Source of the DNA: Ilyonectria destructans
Lineage: Eukaryota; Ascomycota; Sordariomycetes; Hypocreales; Nectriaceae
Assembly: GCA_020740775.1 (NCBI GenBank)
Contig: JAHEWK010000038.1
Location: forward strand, 124,001 to 188,000
DNA: 64,000 nt
Reading direction: 5' to 3'
How positions within the stretch are numbered: the first letter of the stretch is position 1; every line of letters starts with the position of its first letter. Under the pieces are notes generated by a model that saw only the letters and a program-made list of their open reading frames with translations, was not told where the DNA came from and searched no databases. The position numbers and the translations under genes were made by a program. Below are positions 21,267 to 32,371 of the stretch, piece after piece.

Positions 21267-24200
21267 CAGGGTTTAAAGCCACTCCACTCAATCCACTGGC
21301 TGCTCGAGTGGAGTGGGTAGATTATAATCCACTGAATATCTCAGTATAGTGGATCCACTGGAGGCTTCCGTGGATTATGGTGGATTGGGTGGATTGGCAA
21401 GTGCCTCTATTTGTAATGGTGAATCTATTCCCGGACTCCTTGCCCACCTACGTCCCGTGTTCCGACTTCCAAGTGAGACCTATCTCCAACTGGCTTCCAT
21501 CTCGTCTTGAACACTCGCCACCTCAGTAAGCCACTTTGTTGCCCACCCTTCAAGCTGTTGATCTGACATCTGAGCCAATTCGAGATCGACTTTTTCATCG
21601 TCTACCGAGATAAAGAAGGGATCTAAATCATGAATAATCCCTGCCCTCAGCCATGAACGCAATACCTGGCACATCCCGATAATCTGGGCTTCAAGTTGGT
21701 GGCGCAGAGGGTTCACCATCCGACCTGCTGCTGAGAAAAGACGCTCACACTCAGCAGACATTGGTTGTATCGTGAGAAAGTCAAGCGCCATTCGCGATAA
21801 GTTGGGATACTTGAATCGCTTCTCGTGCCAGTAAGCGAGAGGATCGTCGACGGAGCCATCGCCACTTTCGCAGTGCGTAATCCAATGGAGGTATTCGTCT
21901 TCGCCTGGCGTGAGGCCATCGTGACCTGCTTCTGTCGCTGTGTAGCGGTTTCGTTTAAGGTATTCCCGGAACGGATTGTCCGAAGTCTTCCGTTGCTTTG
22001 GAACTGGCTCAACGGCGGATGGCCTCTCTGTAGGTAAAGTAGCCTCCCGATATTCAAAACGCCAGACATCGTGAACGATTTTTTTCGCCTCGTCAATCCA
22101 CTCGGGGCGGTCAGTCCAGTTGCGTTCAAACCATTTCCATCGGTATGCGGGATGGAGCGCCAGGCCAGTGTAGTACATGGGCGTCTCACTCAATGTCTCG
22201 TAGTACTCGTTTAATTTTTGCCAGCCCAAATTGATGTTGATCCTGAAGTGTTCAGGATCAGGGAAGTCCTTGGCGATATCCTTGAAGCGTTCAAGCTGCT
22301 CGAGAAGGAATTCGAAGCCTTGAATCACGTCCCAAATATTTCCATATGACCCAGTCCACCCACGCTTCCGCTTGCGGATCTGGCCGTCGCCTTCGAGCAT
22401 CTTGATCGTGGCTTCGTAGTAACTAAGGATATCCGCAAATATCTCGACCACCTCCCAATCCTTGTCGGATAGCTGGTTCTCTGGCTGGCAAATAAAGGGC
22501 AACGTGAGTGACTTCTTAAGACCGCCCCTTTTGGTCTTGTTTTGTTGTTCGAACTCGATTCGATAGTGGGCAATTAGTCGCTCGATATAGTCGCGAAGCA
22601 GTAGAGCTCGTCGTATCATATACAATTGTGACAGCCATCTGGTATCGTTGTCCAAAATAACATCCAACGGCTTTCTGGCGTTGAGTTTGGGGTCAGACGA
22701 CTTAGTGAAGGCTTCTTGTTGAATGCTGCGAAGCATACCAGTCAACAAGTCAGACCCGTGGATAGCTACCACAAGATTGTGCAATTTGCCAGCTGGCCCC
22801 TTCTTGCGCCAAATCAAGTGTTCTGCTTCAGTGAGAGGCTCAGCCCCTGATAGCCGCCGCTCAAAAGCATCAGCATCGTGGCCAAACAGAATGGCCTTGG
22901 CGGAGAGATTCAAGGTATGTCCAAAACAGCGCCCTCGCCTGCGGGCCCCTACGAAGCCGAGCTCTCCACCAATAATCTCCATGGCGGTATCGTTGTTTTT
23001 CGCGTTGTCAAGCGTGAAATAGCCAATTTTGTCTTGGATCTGATACGATTCAATTACGTCGAGGATTTCGGCGGCGATATTAGGCCCTGTGTGCCTGGCG
23101 CTGAGTTCGGGGAGCCCAAGCGTAATCTTGCAAGGCTTGTTGTTTTCGTCCCTAAAGAAGCAACAGATACCATATAAGGCGTGTCGGTTTCCCGACCGCC
23201 AGCCGTCGAAAGAAATGTGGACAAGGCCGGGCGCCCTGCACAAGGCCTCAATCACCTTGTGCTTGTGTTGTTCAAACGCGGCGACGATCTTTTCTCGAAC
23301 CGTTGTGTGGGTAATATTGGCTTTACGTGCTGAAACTGACGGGTTCAAGTAATCGAAGATAGCTCGGAGTTCTACCTCTTCAGCAATAGAAAAGGGGTGA
23401 TTCTTGGCCACGATCCAGTTGACCAGAAGCCTCCGGAAGTGTTCCTTGTCAGAGCGCTTGATGAAGCCATTCGCAATTGCTTGTTCCCGGGGGTCGTGTA
23501 GATCAAGCTTCAGGGATTCCGCGAGAGTCTGTTGCCCCGTAGGCTTCCTGCTCTTGGAATTAGCCTTCCTCTCAGCAGTTCCTTTGGTCCTGCCAGGCGG
23601 AGCGCGAATCCCGTGGTCATTGAACAGATGATTGTACGCGTTGTGAATGCCATCAGCTTCGAAATGACGTGGGTGTAGGGCATTCTTGCGAATGCACGCT
23701 TGGCAAACCCATCTGCGGTCGCCTTCCTTTTGGATATCATAACCAAATTGCCAGGCCCAACACCGCGTTTCTCTAGCTCGCTCAGAGAATGCCCAGCCCG
23801 GGAAATGCCTCCAGAGCGTACGTTCGTAGTGGTCATCGCTTGCGGAATGGGTCGAGGATGTCGAGAAAGGGGTCGAAGTTGAACGTGGAGGATAGGGCGT
23901 CGAACAGGGCGTTGATTCGGGGGCCGACCCGAAACCGCTGTCGGAAACATCGACGTAAGAATCAGGCGAGGTCATGGTAAAAAGATGTCTTGATCATGTC
24001 GATATCGCAATGGATGGTAGCAGTCAAAGGTCAGTAGGTTGTCTACGGAGCGCGAAAAACGCGTCCAACGCGGCGAGGTGGCACATTAACGTCCGCATCT
24101 TGCAGATGTTTCGGGTACTTCCTGCTCAGGCTAAATTGTGTGGGGAAGCAAGTCGTGAGGGGCTGAATTCGTTAAGTCCCTAATAGCCTCCAAGTACGAA

Positions 24201-24789
24201 CTGACGCGGTAAGTGAAACTAGTAATTGTTCGCGCAGTATTGAAATAATGAAGACTCTGGACGCGTTTTTCGAATCACCTTGCAGAAGTCTATTGAATAG
24301 TATAAATTCCGTACCATGAGTCCAAAACGTGGATAGTCGAGGTACTCGAAATACGGTTGTGCAACTAGACCATGTACGAATGATTAACTGCCGTCATGAC
24401 GATGTGGGATTCCATGAGGAAATCTTAAGCGCACAAGTCGAGATCTATATCATTCGAATGAGAAAACCCAGAATATTCGAATAGTACCTCATTTAAATTG
24501 CGTATTGTAAAATCGCACTCTCTGGAAGCTTGATGATGTTTTCGATATAGGGTAGAAGGATTACTGCGACGGTGGGGTGATCAGGCCCTGTTAGGGTCTC
24601 TCTGCCAAATTATATGGGCGCTCCTAACTGCCCCACTTCTGATCCACCCAATCCACCCACTCCACTCCACGAGATCGTCTGGTGGATTCGGTGGATTAGC
24701 CAATCCACTAGAATTTTGCCAGTGGAGTGGACGGTGGAATCCACGAGTGGATCCACTGCGTGGATTGAGTGGAGTGGCTTTCAACCCTG
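21267..24789 (-). mobile_element. hAT element 2 (3,523 bp), mismatched flanks
   Basis: Left terminus CAGGGTTTAAAGCCACTCCA and right terminus (reverse complement) CAGGGTTGAAAGCCACTCCA differ at one position and the match continues for about 30 bp. Many TGGATT/AATCCA motifs lie inside both ends. Flanking octamers differ (CTGATGAG left, GATCCTCC right), and the left flank is Copia while the right flank is Helitron. The transposase is intact. The copy is therefore bounded by a rearrangement or recombination between two hAT copies, not a simple insertion. Confidence 0.9.
21480..23975 (-). CDS. hAT transposase, 831 aa, intact
   Basis: Cut-and-paste transposase expected to act on the termini at 21267 and 24789. 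ATG 23973-23975 starts an uninterrupted frame. A Ser/Thr-rich N-terminus is followed by a BED-like zinc finger (WVCQACIRKN...HLFNDHG), a helical region, then the split RNase H-like catalytic core: FDGWRSGNRHALYG, YFTLDNAKNND, a CFGHTLNLSAKAIL block and LDNDTRWLSQLYMIRRAL. A helical insertion domain follows, then the C-terminal dimerisation motif (YPNLSRMALDFLTIQPMSAE...RLFSAAGRMV). Length and domain order are those of a complete fungal hAT transposase. It has no visible intron or stop. Confidence 0.95.
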   Translation of the reverse strand: MTSPDSYVDVSDSGFGSAPESTPCSTPYPPRSTSTPFSTSSTHSASDDHYERTLWRHFPGWAFSERARETRCWAWQFGYDIQKEGDRRWVCQACIRKNALHPRHFEADGIHNAYNHLFNDHGIRAPPGRTKGTAERKANSKSRKPTGQQTLAESLKLDLHDPREQAIANGFIKRSDKEHFRRLLVNWIVAKNHPFSIAEEVELRAIFDYLNPSVSARKANITHTTVREKIVAAFEQHKHKVIEALCRAPGLVHISFDGWRSGNRHALYGICCFFRDENNKPCKITLGLPELSARHTGPNIAAEILDVIESYQIQDKIGYFTLDNAKNNDTAMEIIGGELGFVGARRRGRCFGHTLNLSAKAILFGHDADAFERRLSGAEPLTEAEHLIWRKKGPAGKLHNLVVAIHGSDLLTGMLRSIQQEAFTKSSDPKLNARKPLDVILDNDTRWLSQLYMIRRALLLRDYIERLIAHYRIEFEQQNKTKRGGLKKSLTLPFICQPENQLSDKDWEVVEIFADILSYYEATIKMLEGDGQIRKRKRGWTGSYGNIWDVIQGFEFLLEQLERFKDIAKDFPDPEHFRININLGWQKLNEYYETLSETPMYYTGLALHPAYRWKWFERNWTDRPEWIDEAKKIVHDVWRFEYREATLPTERPSAVEPVPKQRKTSDNPFREYLKRNRYTATEAGHDGLTPGEDEYLHWITHCESGDGSVDDPLAYWHEKRFKYPNLSRMALDFLTIQPMSAECERLFSAAGRMVNPLRHQLEAQIIGMCQVLRSWLRAGIIHDLDPFFISVDDEKVDLELAQMSDQQLEGWATKWLTEVASVQDEMEASWR

Positions 24790-27700
24790 GATCCTCCCAA
24801 GCCCTGAACTGAGTTTAGACAATCTATTCAAGGTCTTCTAGCTTAGTAAACACCCTCCTACCAGTCAGGATCTAAAACCGTTCTTACGCATTCGAAAGGA
24901 CAAAGTTCTGACGGCGTTGCCAGGCTTTCTATCCATACTCGTATGGAATAAGTGATGGAGTATGGAATGTTCCATACTCCATACTCCATATTCCATACGG
25001 GCCGTCCGTATTCCATACGTATGGAATAATGGATTATTCCGGAAAATATTATCCCCGCTATTGCATTCTGTTTCAGAGTGATCCCAGACCCGTCGTTTAT
25101 GCTGGTTCATACTTCAATCTCAGCTCTGTCTGCAGTCGACAGCGGGCAAATCACTGTACAATTACTGAATTGCAGAGCTCCCAAACCTGATTCTTTACGA
25201 TAGTGGCAGTGTGAGAGATGACGTCATTTTTTGTATTCCATATGTATGGAATAAGCTTCTGTTAGATACGCAATTTGCTGTATGCAATAGCAGAGATGAT
25301 TGATCAAATGATGTAAATTGATGTGATTTCTCTCCATTGACTGAGGGTCATAGGGGCCCTCTTTTATACTCAAAGGGATCTAGATCAGGGTGTCAAAGGG
25401 ATACGGATCCGGCGTTGTTATGATGCCGGATCCGGCTTATTACCTGATCCGGCGTTCCGCATCCGGCGTTCCGGATCAGGCAGTCCGGATCAGGCATGTT
25501 ATGCCGCCACACGAGGTCTCAATCTAACAGCTTCCATACGAGGTGCATTCCATATTCCATATTCCATACGGGCCTGTATGGAGTATGGAATATGGATAGA
25601 AAGCCTGGGCGTTGCATTATCTTGTCCAGCACAACCATCTTTATCACGATATCACAATCAACCATACGATGACAGACGCCTGGCCTTCCGACTTTATCCC
25701 GCCAGAAATCGCTGATAGCATCATTCATCTTAAGGATCCGGATCATCACGAACGCGAAGGATATACTGTTAGCCTTCAAACTGGGAACTATGAAAATGAC
25801 TTCCAGGCGGCTCAAGATGAGGCATTTCTTCCCAATGACAATGATCCGTTCGTGACCGGCTCAGTCTACACGGATGTCAATGGAGAACGGACGGATTCTA
25901 ACCTTCGGTTGATTGATGCCTTGTTAGGAGTGGTAACAGGCAACACGCGTTGGGTGGATGAAACATATCAAGCTGCAGATAGTTCGGATGAGCCCGAGCA
26001 CGAGCATAGACAAAGAGATTTGCCAACAATCTCTTATGCTATTCACAGCCAGGCTACCCTGATGAGTAGCTGGGAAGATCTCCAGCGCATGGCACGTACC
26101 GAGTCTCAGGTGAAGACCGTGTCCTTGAACGGCCAATTCTCTCAGTACCAGATCCAGGAGGAAGGTGTTCGTGGAGGTCATCCAAACACAACTGCTATCA
26201 AGAATGACCTCGCCGAAGTGCAATTGGGGTTTTTCCTACCATGGGACCAACTGCCGGCCCTATTTCAACAACACGCTTCTGAGTATGACACAAAACGGGA
26301 TGCCTGTTCGAGAGTATGGGACATTGTTGAACCCACGCTTTCGCCTCATAATCGCAACTTCGCTAGGAACATGGAGCTCCTTCGGAAATCCAGAGAGGAT
26401 GCAATGGTTGACGCCGCTCTCCGTAACGCAACGGCGATATCTCAGGACGACCTCGACCATAACATTGACGATATGGAAATTGCTAATTCCGACTTGGATG
26501 CCGAAGAATCTCAGGATTCTCCACAACAGGAATTCACCAATGAGGCTCTGATATCGGCCTACCATTCCATCGCTACATCTTGGCGCAAAGAACTTCATGC
26601 CGCCAGCCAGCGTATTCCATTCTTATCTTCCAAAGCGCACCTTGTTCAATGCCTGCAATCACGAAGTCTTGTGCCTCTTGATATTTTTCGACTTCCCACG
26701 TTTACTACCTCTGGCATTAGATTCTTCCCCAACCCTACACTAGAAAGCTGGAAGCTACAAATCAAAGGCCTTGCTACACGCGATGAGCTTGATAACATCG
26801 AACCAGAAGAGCGTATTGCACTCGAGGGCGACAATTTCGGTCCTGATCTTGGCGATGGCACTTTCCACCCTACTCTGAGTTCACTCCAAGCCATACCAAA
26901 CTTAATAAACCTTCGCTCTCAAGTCGGCGATAGCCCTTCTGGTACAACTCTTACCACACTAGTCTGCAAAGTTCTCCCTCTCAACACAAAGCAGAGACTT
27001 GTTATAGAAAGAGTTCTTTCTGCCGCGATAGCTTGGAGAGATAATCCATATGATGCATCCAGGCGGGATCAGATGCTCCTCTACGTTGGAGGAGAAGGCG
27101 GAACTGGCAAGAGTCGAGTCATCAAAGCCATTGTTGCCGGCATGGACCTTATGATGCGAAAGCATGAGGTCATCCTGATGGCGCCTACAGGAGCTGCTGC
27201 TGACAATATCAGTGGAAATACCTACCATATCTCTTTGGGTATTTCAATTTCCAAGACCCAAAAGCCTACAGTAAGCGCTCGCGTCAAAGAGTTGTGGTCC
27301 AGGAAGACGATTATACTCATGGACGAAGTTAGTATGTTGGATTTAACTTCGTTAAGCATGATCAACAATCAGTGCAAGATTGCAAAATCCCTGGATCGCA
27401 GCTCGCCTGACCTCTTTGGTGGACTGCCAGTTATCATTTTCTTTGGGGACTTCTTCCAATTCCCGCCTGTAAAAGGGCCAGCACTGTGGAGAGAACCGAG
27501 ACATGGGAATAGTGAGGATGCCAATGGCCAGATGGTCTGGCATCTGTTCAAAGAAGTAATTATCCTCAACGAGCAGATAAGACAAGCACAGGACCCCATA
27601 TTCCGAGATTTGGTCCGCCGAGTAAGGGCTTCTGCCTTGACTGAAGAAGATCTGGCTTTGCTGAACACCAGAGTGATAACTTCTCTTTTCATGCCGGAAC

Positions 27701-28560
27701 TGGAAGGTGCAACTTTCGTTGCGAAATTGAACGCACTTCGACATCATCTCAATCTCGTCAGAACGGAACACTTTGCTCGATGTCGATCACAACGAATTTA
27801 CATCTTCCCAGCCCAGCACAGCAGAACCACTTCTACATCCTCTTTCCCTCTTTATCTCGAAGACTTGCTTCAACAAAGGGATCAAGGTACTAAGATCCCT
27901 TTTCAAGGCCTTTTCCTCTACACATCGGGGATGCCTGGGGTAATTCTTGCTAACATCTGCACCCTTCTTGGACATGTCAATGGCACACGTGGTATTCCTT
28001 CAGGTATCGTTATTGACCCATCAGGTGTGCCTTCCCACGACCGATTACACGACGTGCAGTTACACTAACAATGGACAGCGGACTTTTTCGAGATTGATGA
28101 CCTGTTTATCTTATGTACTAAACCGCCAGCCTGTGTTCTATTCTGCTAAGAGAATCCGAAGCACCTTGGCTTTGAATATCTCCAGGCTAACGACTTCCCT
28201 GTTTTCCCTATAGAGAGATCAATCACCATCAAGACATATTCCGTACGGAGAAAACAAGTTCCAATATGTGCAGTATTTAGCCTGACGGACTATAAAGTAT
28301 AAGGAGCGACTCTTAAGACAGCAGTCCTTGACCTAAAAGATAATCCATCTACTAAGGGTCAAGACATGCATAAGAAGTTCTGTTCTATGCTGGTCCAACT
28401 TTCGCGTCCTTAATCTTTAGATGGTCTGTATCTCTTATAGAAACTTAAGATAAAGGACCTCTGATTTCGTCTATATGATGCGCTACTCATTAAGATAGAA
28501 AGGCTTTATAAACTCGAGGAGGAAACTATACGCATATGGATACGACAGTAAATTTTGGCT
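24790..28560 (+). pseudogene. Helitron PIF1-type helicase relic (Helitron 2)
   Basis: Starting after hAT 2, the frame reads FLRIRKDKVLTAL, breaks at the 687-bp non-autonomous hAT, and resumes at 25616 (HYLVQHNHLYHDITINHTM). The long open stretch 25612-28068 has the PIF1 helicase motifs: Walker A GGEGGTGKSR (about 27093-27120), Walker B ILMDEVSML (about 27315), FFGDFFQFPPV and EQIRQAQDP. Past the in-frame TAA at 28066-28068 the same frame continues (QWTADFFEIDDLFILC, then AVFSLTDYKV-stop-GATL) to about 28560 with further stops, mostly explicable as CAA/CAG to TAA/TAG. The HUH Rep domain is absent. This is a truncated, decayed copy of a family different from Helitrons A and B. Confidence 0.88.
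24921..25607. mobile_element. Non-autonomous hAT (687 bp) inside Helitron helicase
   Basis: Terminal inverted repeats CAGGCTTTCTATCCATA at both ends and a perfect 8-bp target duplication GGCGTTGC at 24913-24920 and 25608-25615. No coding capacity. The interior has clusters of TATGGAATA/TTCCATAC near both ends and repeated ATCCGG motifs (about 25400-25500). Its removal with one duplication restores the helicase frame. Its termini differ from hAT 1, 2 and 3, so its mobilising transposase is not in this window. Confidence 0.95.
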
Positions 28561-29089
28561 TTCTTAATCTACATTGTAGTTATATAATACCCGTACATTA
28601 GAAGCCTATAGATAGATTATAGATACACTACCTGTCAGGCACGGGCAAGGGAGAAGAAACCAGGCGGGGAAGAAAAAGTGATGTAAGACGACGGAGTGGT
28701 AGCTTTCACTACTAAATCAGGGACTCTTCTGGGCAAGGTAATACGGTAGGTCGGTTAACCAAAGGAGCCATAATGACAGCTCAGGAACTGACATGCTACC
28801 TACTACACATAGGCCAATGCCGTACCCTCACAGGTGTTGACGCGCGAGGTGCTAGAGAAAGGCACCTGGCGGAGCTATGAAGCTAACTGTGACAGTCCAG
28901 GGTGACCCTCGCGCCTGACGCCCAAGGCCATATCCTTGACACTATATACCTGAAAGTGGCCTCTGATTTTAGCGTCCCACACCAGTCAGAGCCCGCTATT
29001 CCCGCCTTCCACTTTGTTCCCAGCCTCGTTCATCGTTCAATCATTCCAGAGTTCCGGGGCATCTGCCTGCTTCAGCGGGCGTTACCAGT
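28561..29089. other. Decayed DNA, no gene seen
   Basis: Between the helicase relic and the integrase-type element. A short frame (28902-29120) has no support. No termini recognised. Confidence 0.4.
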
Positions 29090-29329
29090 CACTGTTGCAA
29101 AACCCCCAAAATCACGATGATGGTGCCAAATTGGGTTAGCGGTGTAGTTACGTGGCCCCGCAGTACATTGCTCTATGTACCTCAGCTGAGGTTTCTTCGT
29201 TTTGGGGGCGTTACGGAAGATACAGTCACAGGACCGAGTCCGCACCGGACCAGCATAGTGAGTTTCTATTCCATTTAAAGCGACATCAGGCGTCACCGTG
29301 GTGGTCGTATTTGACATCAATACTACTCA

Positions 29330-30193
29330 ATTATCCTCATTCTCCTCTTCCTCTTCCTCGTCCTCGTCCTCGTCCGGCTGACTGAGTTGCTAAGCGTTGA
29401 GTTAGTAGTTGAATTTGCATCTGATGACTTGATCATGCTTACAATCTAGAGCCGAGCAGCTCCTGCGATGGTCTCCAGCGCTATAACCTTTCTCTCCTCG
29501 AGGCTTCTCTTAGCTACCTCGCTAAATGAAGCCAAAGCAGGAGCAGGTCCTAGAGTGGCAGGAGGGACCGCACCACTGCCGCAAGCTTGTAACTGCTATG
29601 CTGCCCGCTATGCAGCAGCACGCCAGGCATCATCCGGATCGTCATTTGCGCCGCTCAGTTGCCGGTTTAAGTCCCAAAAGGCACGCATAGCAGCATGAGC
29701 TCCAACGGGGACCTAGAGATGCAGCTTGGTCAGTGGCTCGTTACCTAATAGAGAGCAGAGGTGCCTTACCGGCCTATATATATGGCCGTTCTTTACGCAG
29801 TCCCAGCACGCAGCACCAGTATCTATTCCGTATATATCAGCATAGCAGGTATATAACCTAAGATAACCAAACATACTATCTTAAGAGGCACATTCATAGC
29901 CGGGGGCCCTGGTGGCGCAAGTGACGCAGGGGCGGCATAGGAAGTCACGCACTGAGCCGCGGGGAGGGACTTTCTTCATCTGCTTCTTCTTCTGCTCGGA
30001 CAGGCAAGTTAGCAGTCGTCGCTTCATATAGAGACTTACTGGATCGTATGGTAATCTTGGCTGTGGATTTGCGGATGTTGGGTTGGATCAATCCTCTGCT
30101 CCTCTCGACTGCGGTGTTCCTACTGCGAGAGTCCCGATCTGTCATGCCAGCGGTTATAGCTCCAGTCACGACGACGGAATTTTCCTTAGCCAT
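29330..30193 (-). pseudogene. Cys-rich accessory protein of the integrase-type element, decayed
   Basis: From ATG 30193 (MAKENSVVVTGAITAG) the frame runs to about 29945; after a one-base shift it continues with SVRDFLCRPCVTCATRAPGY (about 29940-29900). Likely introns follow (GTATGT near 29875), then AACWDCVKNGHIYRPV (about 29810), AFWDLNRQLSGANDDPDDAW (about 29670), and an acidic C-terminus (DEDEDEDEEEEEENED, about 29385-29330). The spaced Cys pairs resemble small fungal proteins with zinc-cluster-like motifs, perhaps DNA-binding. It is divergent from the transposase, 255 bp away, suggesting a shared promoter. Function is inference; introns and shifts are read by eye. Confidence 0.5.
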
Positions 30194-30447
30194 GATGATA
30201 CAAAAGGGAAGGTGGGAACTGGGGTTGGAAGGGATCTAGGTTCTTGTAAATATTTGGGGGATGAGCAGCGTCGATCCTATTCCTGGTTCTACCAATGTCC
30301 CCCTGAAACTAAGCCGCAGCGGGTCAGTTGCATCCCCGCTGCGGGGTAGTGCGGTGAGTAATTTATAGTGAGGCCAGGCCATCATCGTCTCCCTTTTCCC
30401 TACCGGCATCAAGAAGATCGCCCCGGCGAGCGAACTAATTGCCCATA

Positions 30448-31890
30448 ATGGCACGTCCACCCAATGCAATCGATCAATACCGTGACTACGTCACCCACCT
30501 CTACCTGAACGGTGTCTCGCGAAGCAGGATTAAGTATAAGCTTCGAAAGCATTATCATATCGCCGTCAATCTCAATACAATCTCTCGCCGAATCGCAAGC
30601 TGGGATCTCCCGCGTCAGCAAGCCCGTACTAAAGAAAGCCCAGAGCTGATAGAAGCCATCCGCGACCTGATATTTCGCATTGGGCTTACCGAGAAGCAGA
30701 CACTGAGCATTCTACAGAGACAGGGCTAGCCGATCACGAAACGAGGTCTGAAGCGCATCAGGCTACACTCAGACCGCCGCTAGGTACGCAGGCTTAACAG
30801 CGATAAGGAGCGCCTTACTTTACTGAAGAAGACAGAGCAGGTCATCATCGAAATGACATGACATTCTAATGCCATTTCCGGATATAGTAAAAGCCTCCTT
30901 CAGCCTTATCTTCATCAGTAAAAGCAGCTCTAGGTACTAAGAGACCCTCTCTTTGCGATATATAAAATCATATTTCCAAATGAGGTCGAGATCCGGAAAA
31001 AGATGTTCCGGAGGAAGAAGGGGCAGTTCCTTATGCCGGGACCAAACTATCAGTGGTATATTGACAGTCATAATAAGCTCAAAGCATATAGATTCGAGAT
31101 CTATGCCGCAATCGACGCCTACTCACGTAACATTATCTGGTTTTACGTTGGCCACTCCGCCACAACCGCTTTAAGCGTTTTGAAGCAGTACTTAACAGCA
31201 TGCGACGCCTACAGCTTTCAGCCATGGTATCTGCAGGCAGACAGAGGCAGCGAAACGCCACTAATCGCAGCAGCCCATTGGAACTTTGCCCTCGCCGCAG
31301 ATGGACGGGTGGAGTGGAATGGACAGGTCTTCTAGCAAGGGAAGCGCCTCAAGGATTCCTACAAGGCCACACCGAGCACAAAGAACGTCAAGATTGAGAA
31401 ATAGTGGGAGAGCATGCTGCACATCTCCTCCCGGCAGTAGGTAGACTACTTTGGGGAGCTCGCCAGGGACGGGGACTTCGACGGCGATATATTGGAGGAT
31501 CAGATTGCCATCTACGCAGTCTTCGAAGATGTATTACGCCAAGAAATCTTCAACTTCGTAGAGGCGTGGAATCTTCATCGAATTCGCCTTCAGAAGAACC
31601 ATCCCCACGTAGTCCACGGCCAGCCCTGGATGAACTACCATTACCCGGATCCCGACAAGGCGTGCAACTGGGGTATCCCCATTGACCGCTCAGTTCTAGC
31701 TGGAATGGAGCGACCGTTAGCTAATATCGACATTAGCACATACTTAAAGCCAGAGACAAAAGATTGATGTCGCCAAGTTCTCATCGAAATGGGCTACGAC
31801 GACATAGTCCTTAGAACTCACCAGGAGCCAGATAAGTTACAGCCTTTTAAGCGTTTCTACCTTAGCCTTCGAGATAGAATCATTTAACAT
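30448..31890 (+). pseudogene. DDE integrase (rve)-like transposase, multiple in-frame stops
   Basis: ATG 30448 opens MARPPNAIDQYRDYV, followed by a helix-turn-helix-like segment (GVSRSRIKYKLRKHYHI...TISRRIASW). One frame continues past 31767, broken only by stops (for example 30727, 31333 and 31765), most consistent with CAG/CGA/TGG having become TAG/TGA. The catalytic core is legible: first D in GPNYQWYIDSHNKL (near 31063) followed by IYAAIDAYSRNIIWFYVG, second D in QADRGSETPL (near 31240), and the E in TKNVKIEK (near 31395). The downstream block LHRIRLQKNHPHVVHGQPW is typical of a fungal integrase-core family. It would have cut and joined element ends when intact. Dead now. Confidence 0.85.
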
Positions 31891-32371
31891 ATCGAAAGTA
31901 GCAGGGAGCCTATGCTAATATATCGCAAAGCGCTAACTGGAGGCGTCGCAGAATATGTAAGTCTCACCTTTTCGTTCTGAGTTGAATAATCTAAATGCAT
32001 ATAGCAAGCATTATATAAGCGAGTAAATCAAGCCTGCTAAGATGAACTTAAAGATGGGGAGCCAGCGGAGTAACCACTTATTAAACTAGGATATCAGGAT
32101 GAAGAAGGAAATGATATGGAGGGAATAAGTGATGATAGGGAGGATAGCGACAGTTCAAATAGGGAGCCTAAGTAGTCAATCCTTCCTTTTCTTATGTCAA
32201 ATAGCAAATGTTATAGGGATCTTTACCCCTTTAAAGCGCATAGAGTATGTAGGTGGGAGTACCTTAGCGGCATTAACGTCGGATAGCTGAGCTTAATCAC
32301 TCCTAAAGCTTTAAGGAATCGACTCCAGGGTTACCTATTTGTATCAGCGCTCAACTCAGTGATGAGGTGGT

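Noticed and set aside
31404..31685. Plus-strand alternative frame overlapping the integrase core
   Set aside because: The in-frame continuation with motif LHRIRLQKNHPHVVHGQPW is clearly the real coding frame.
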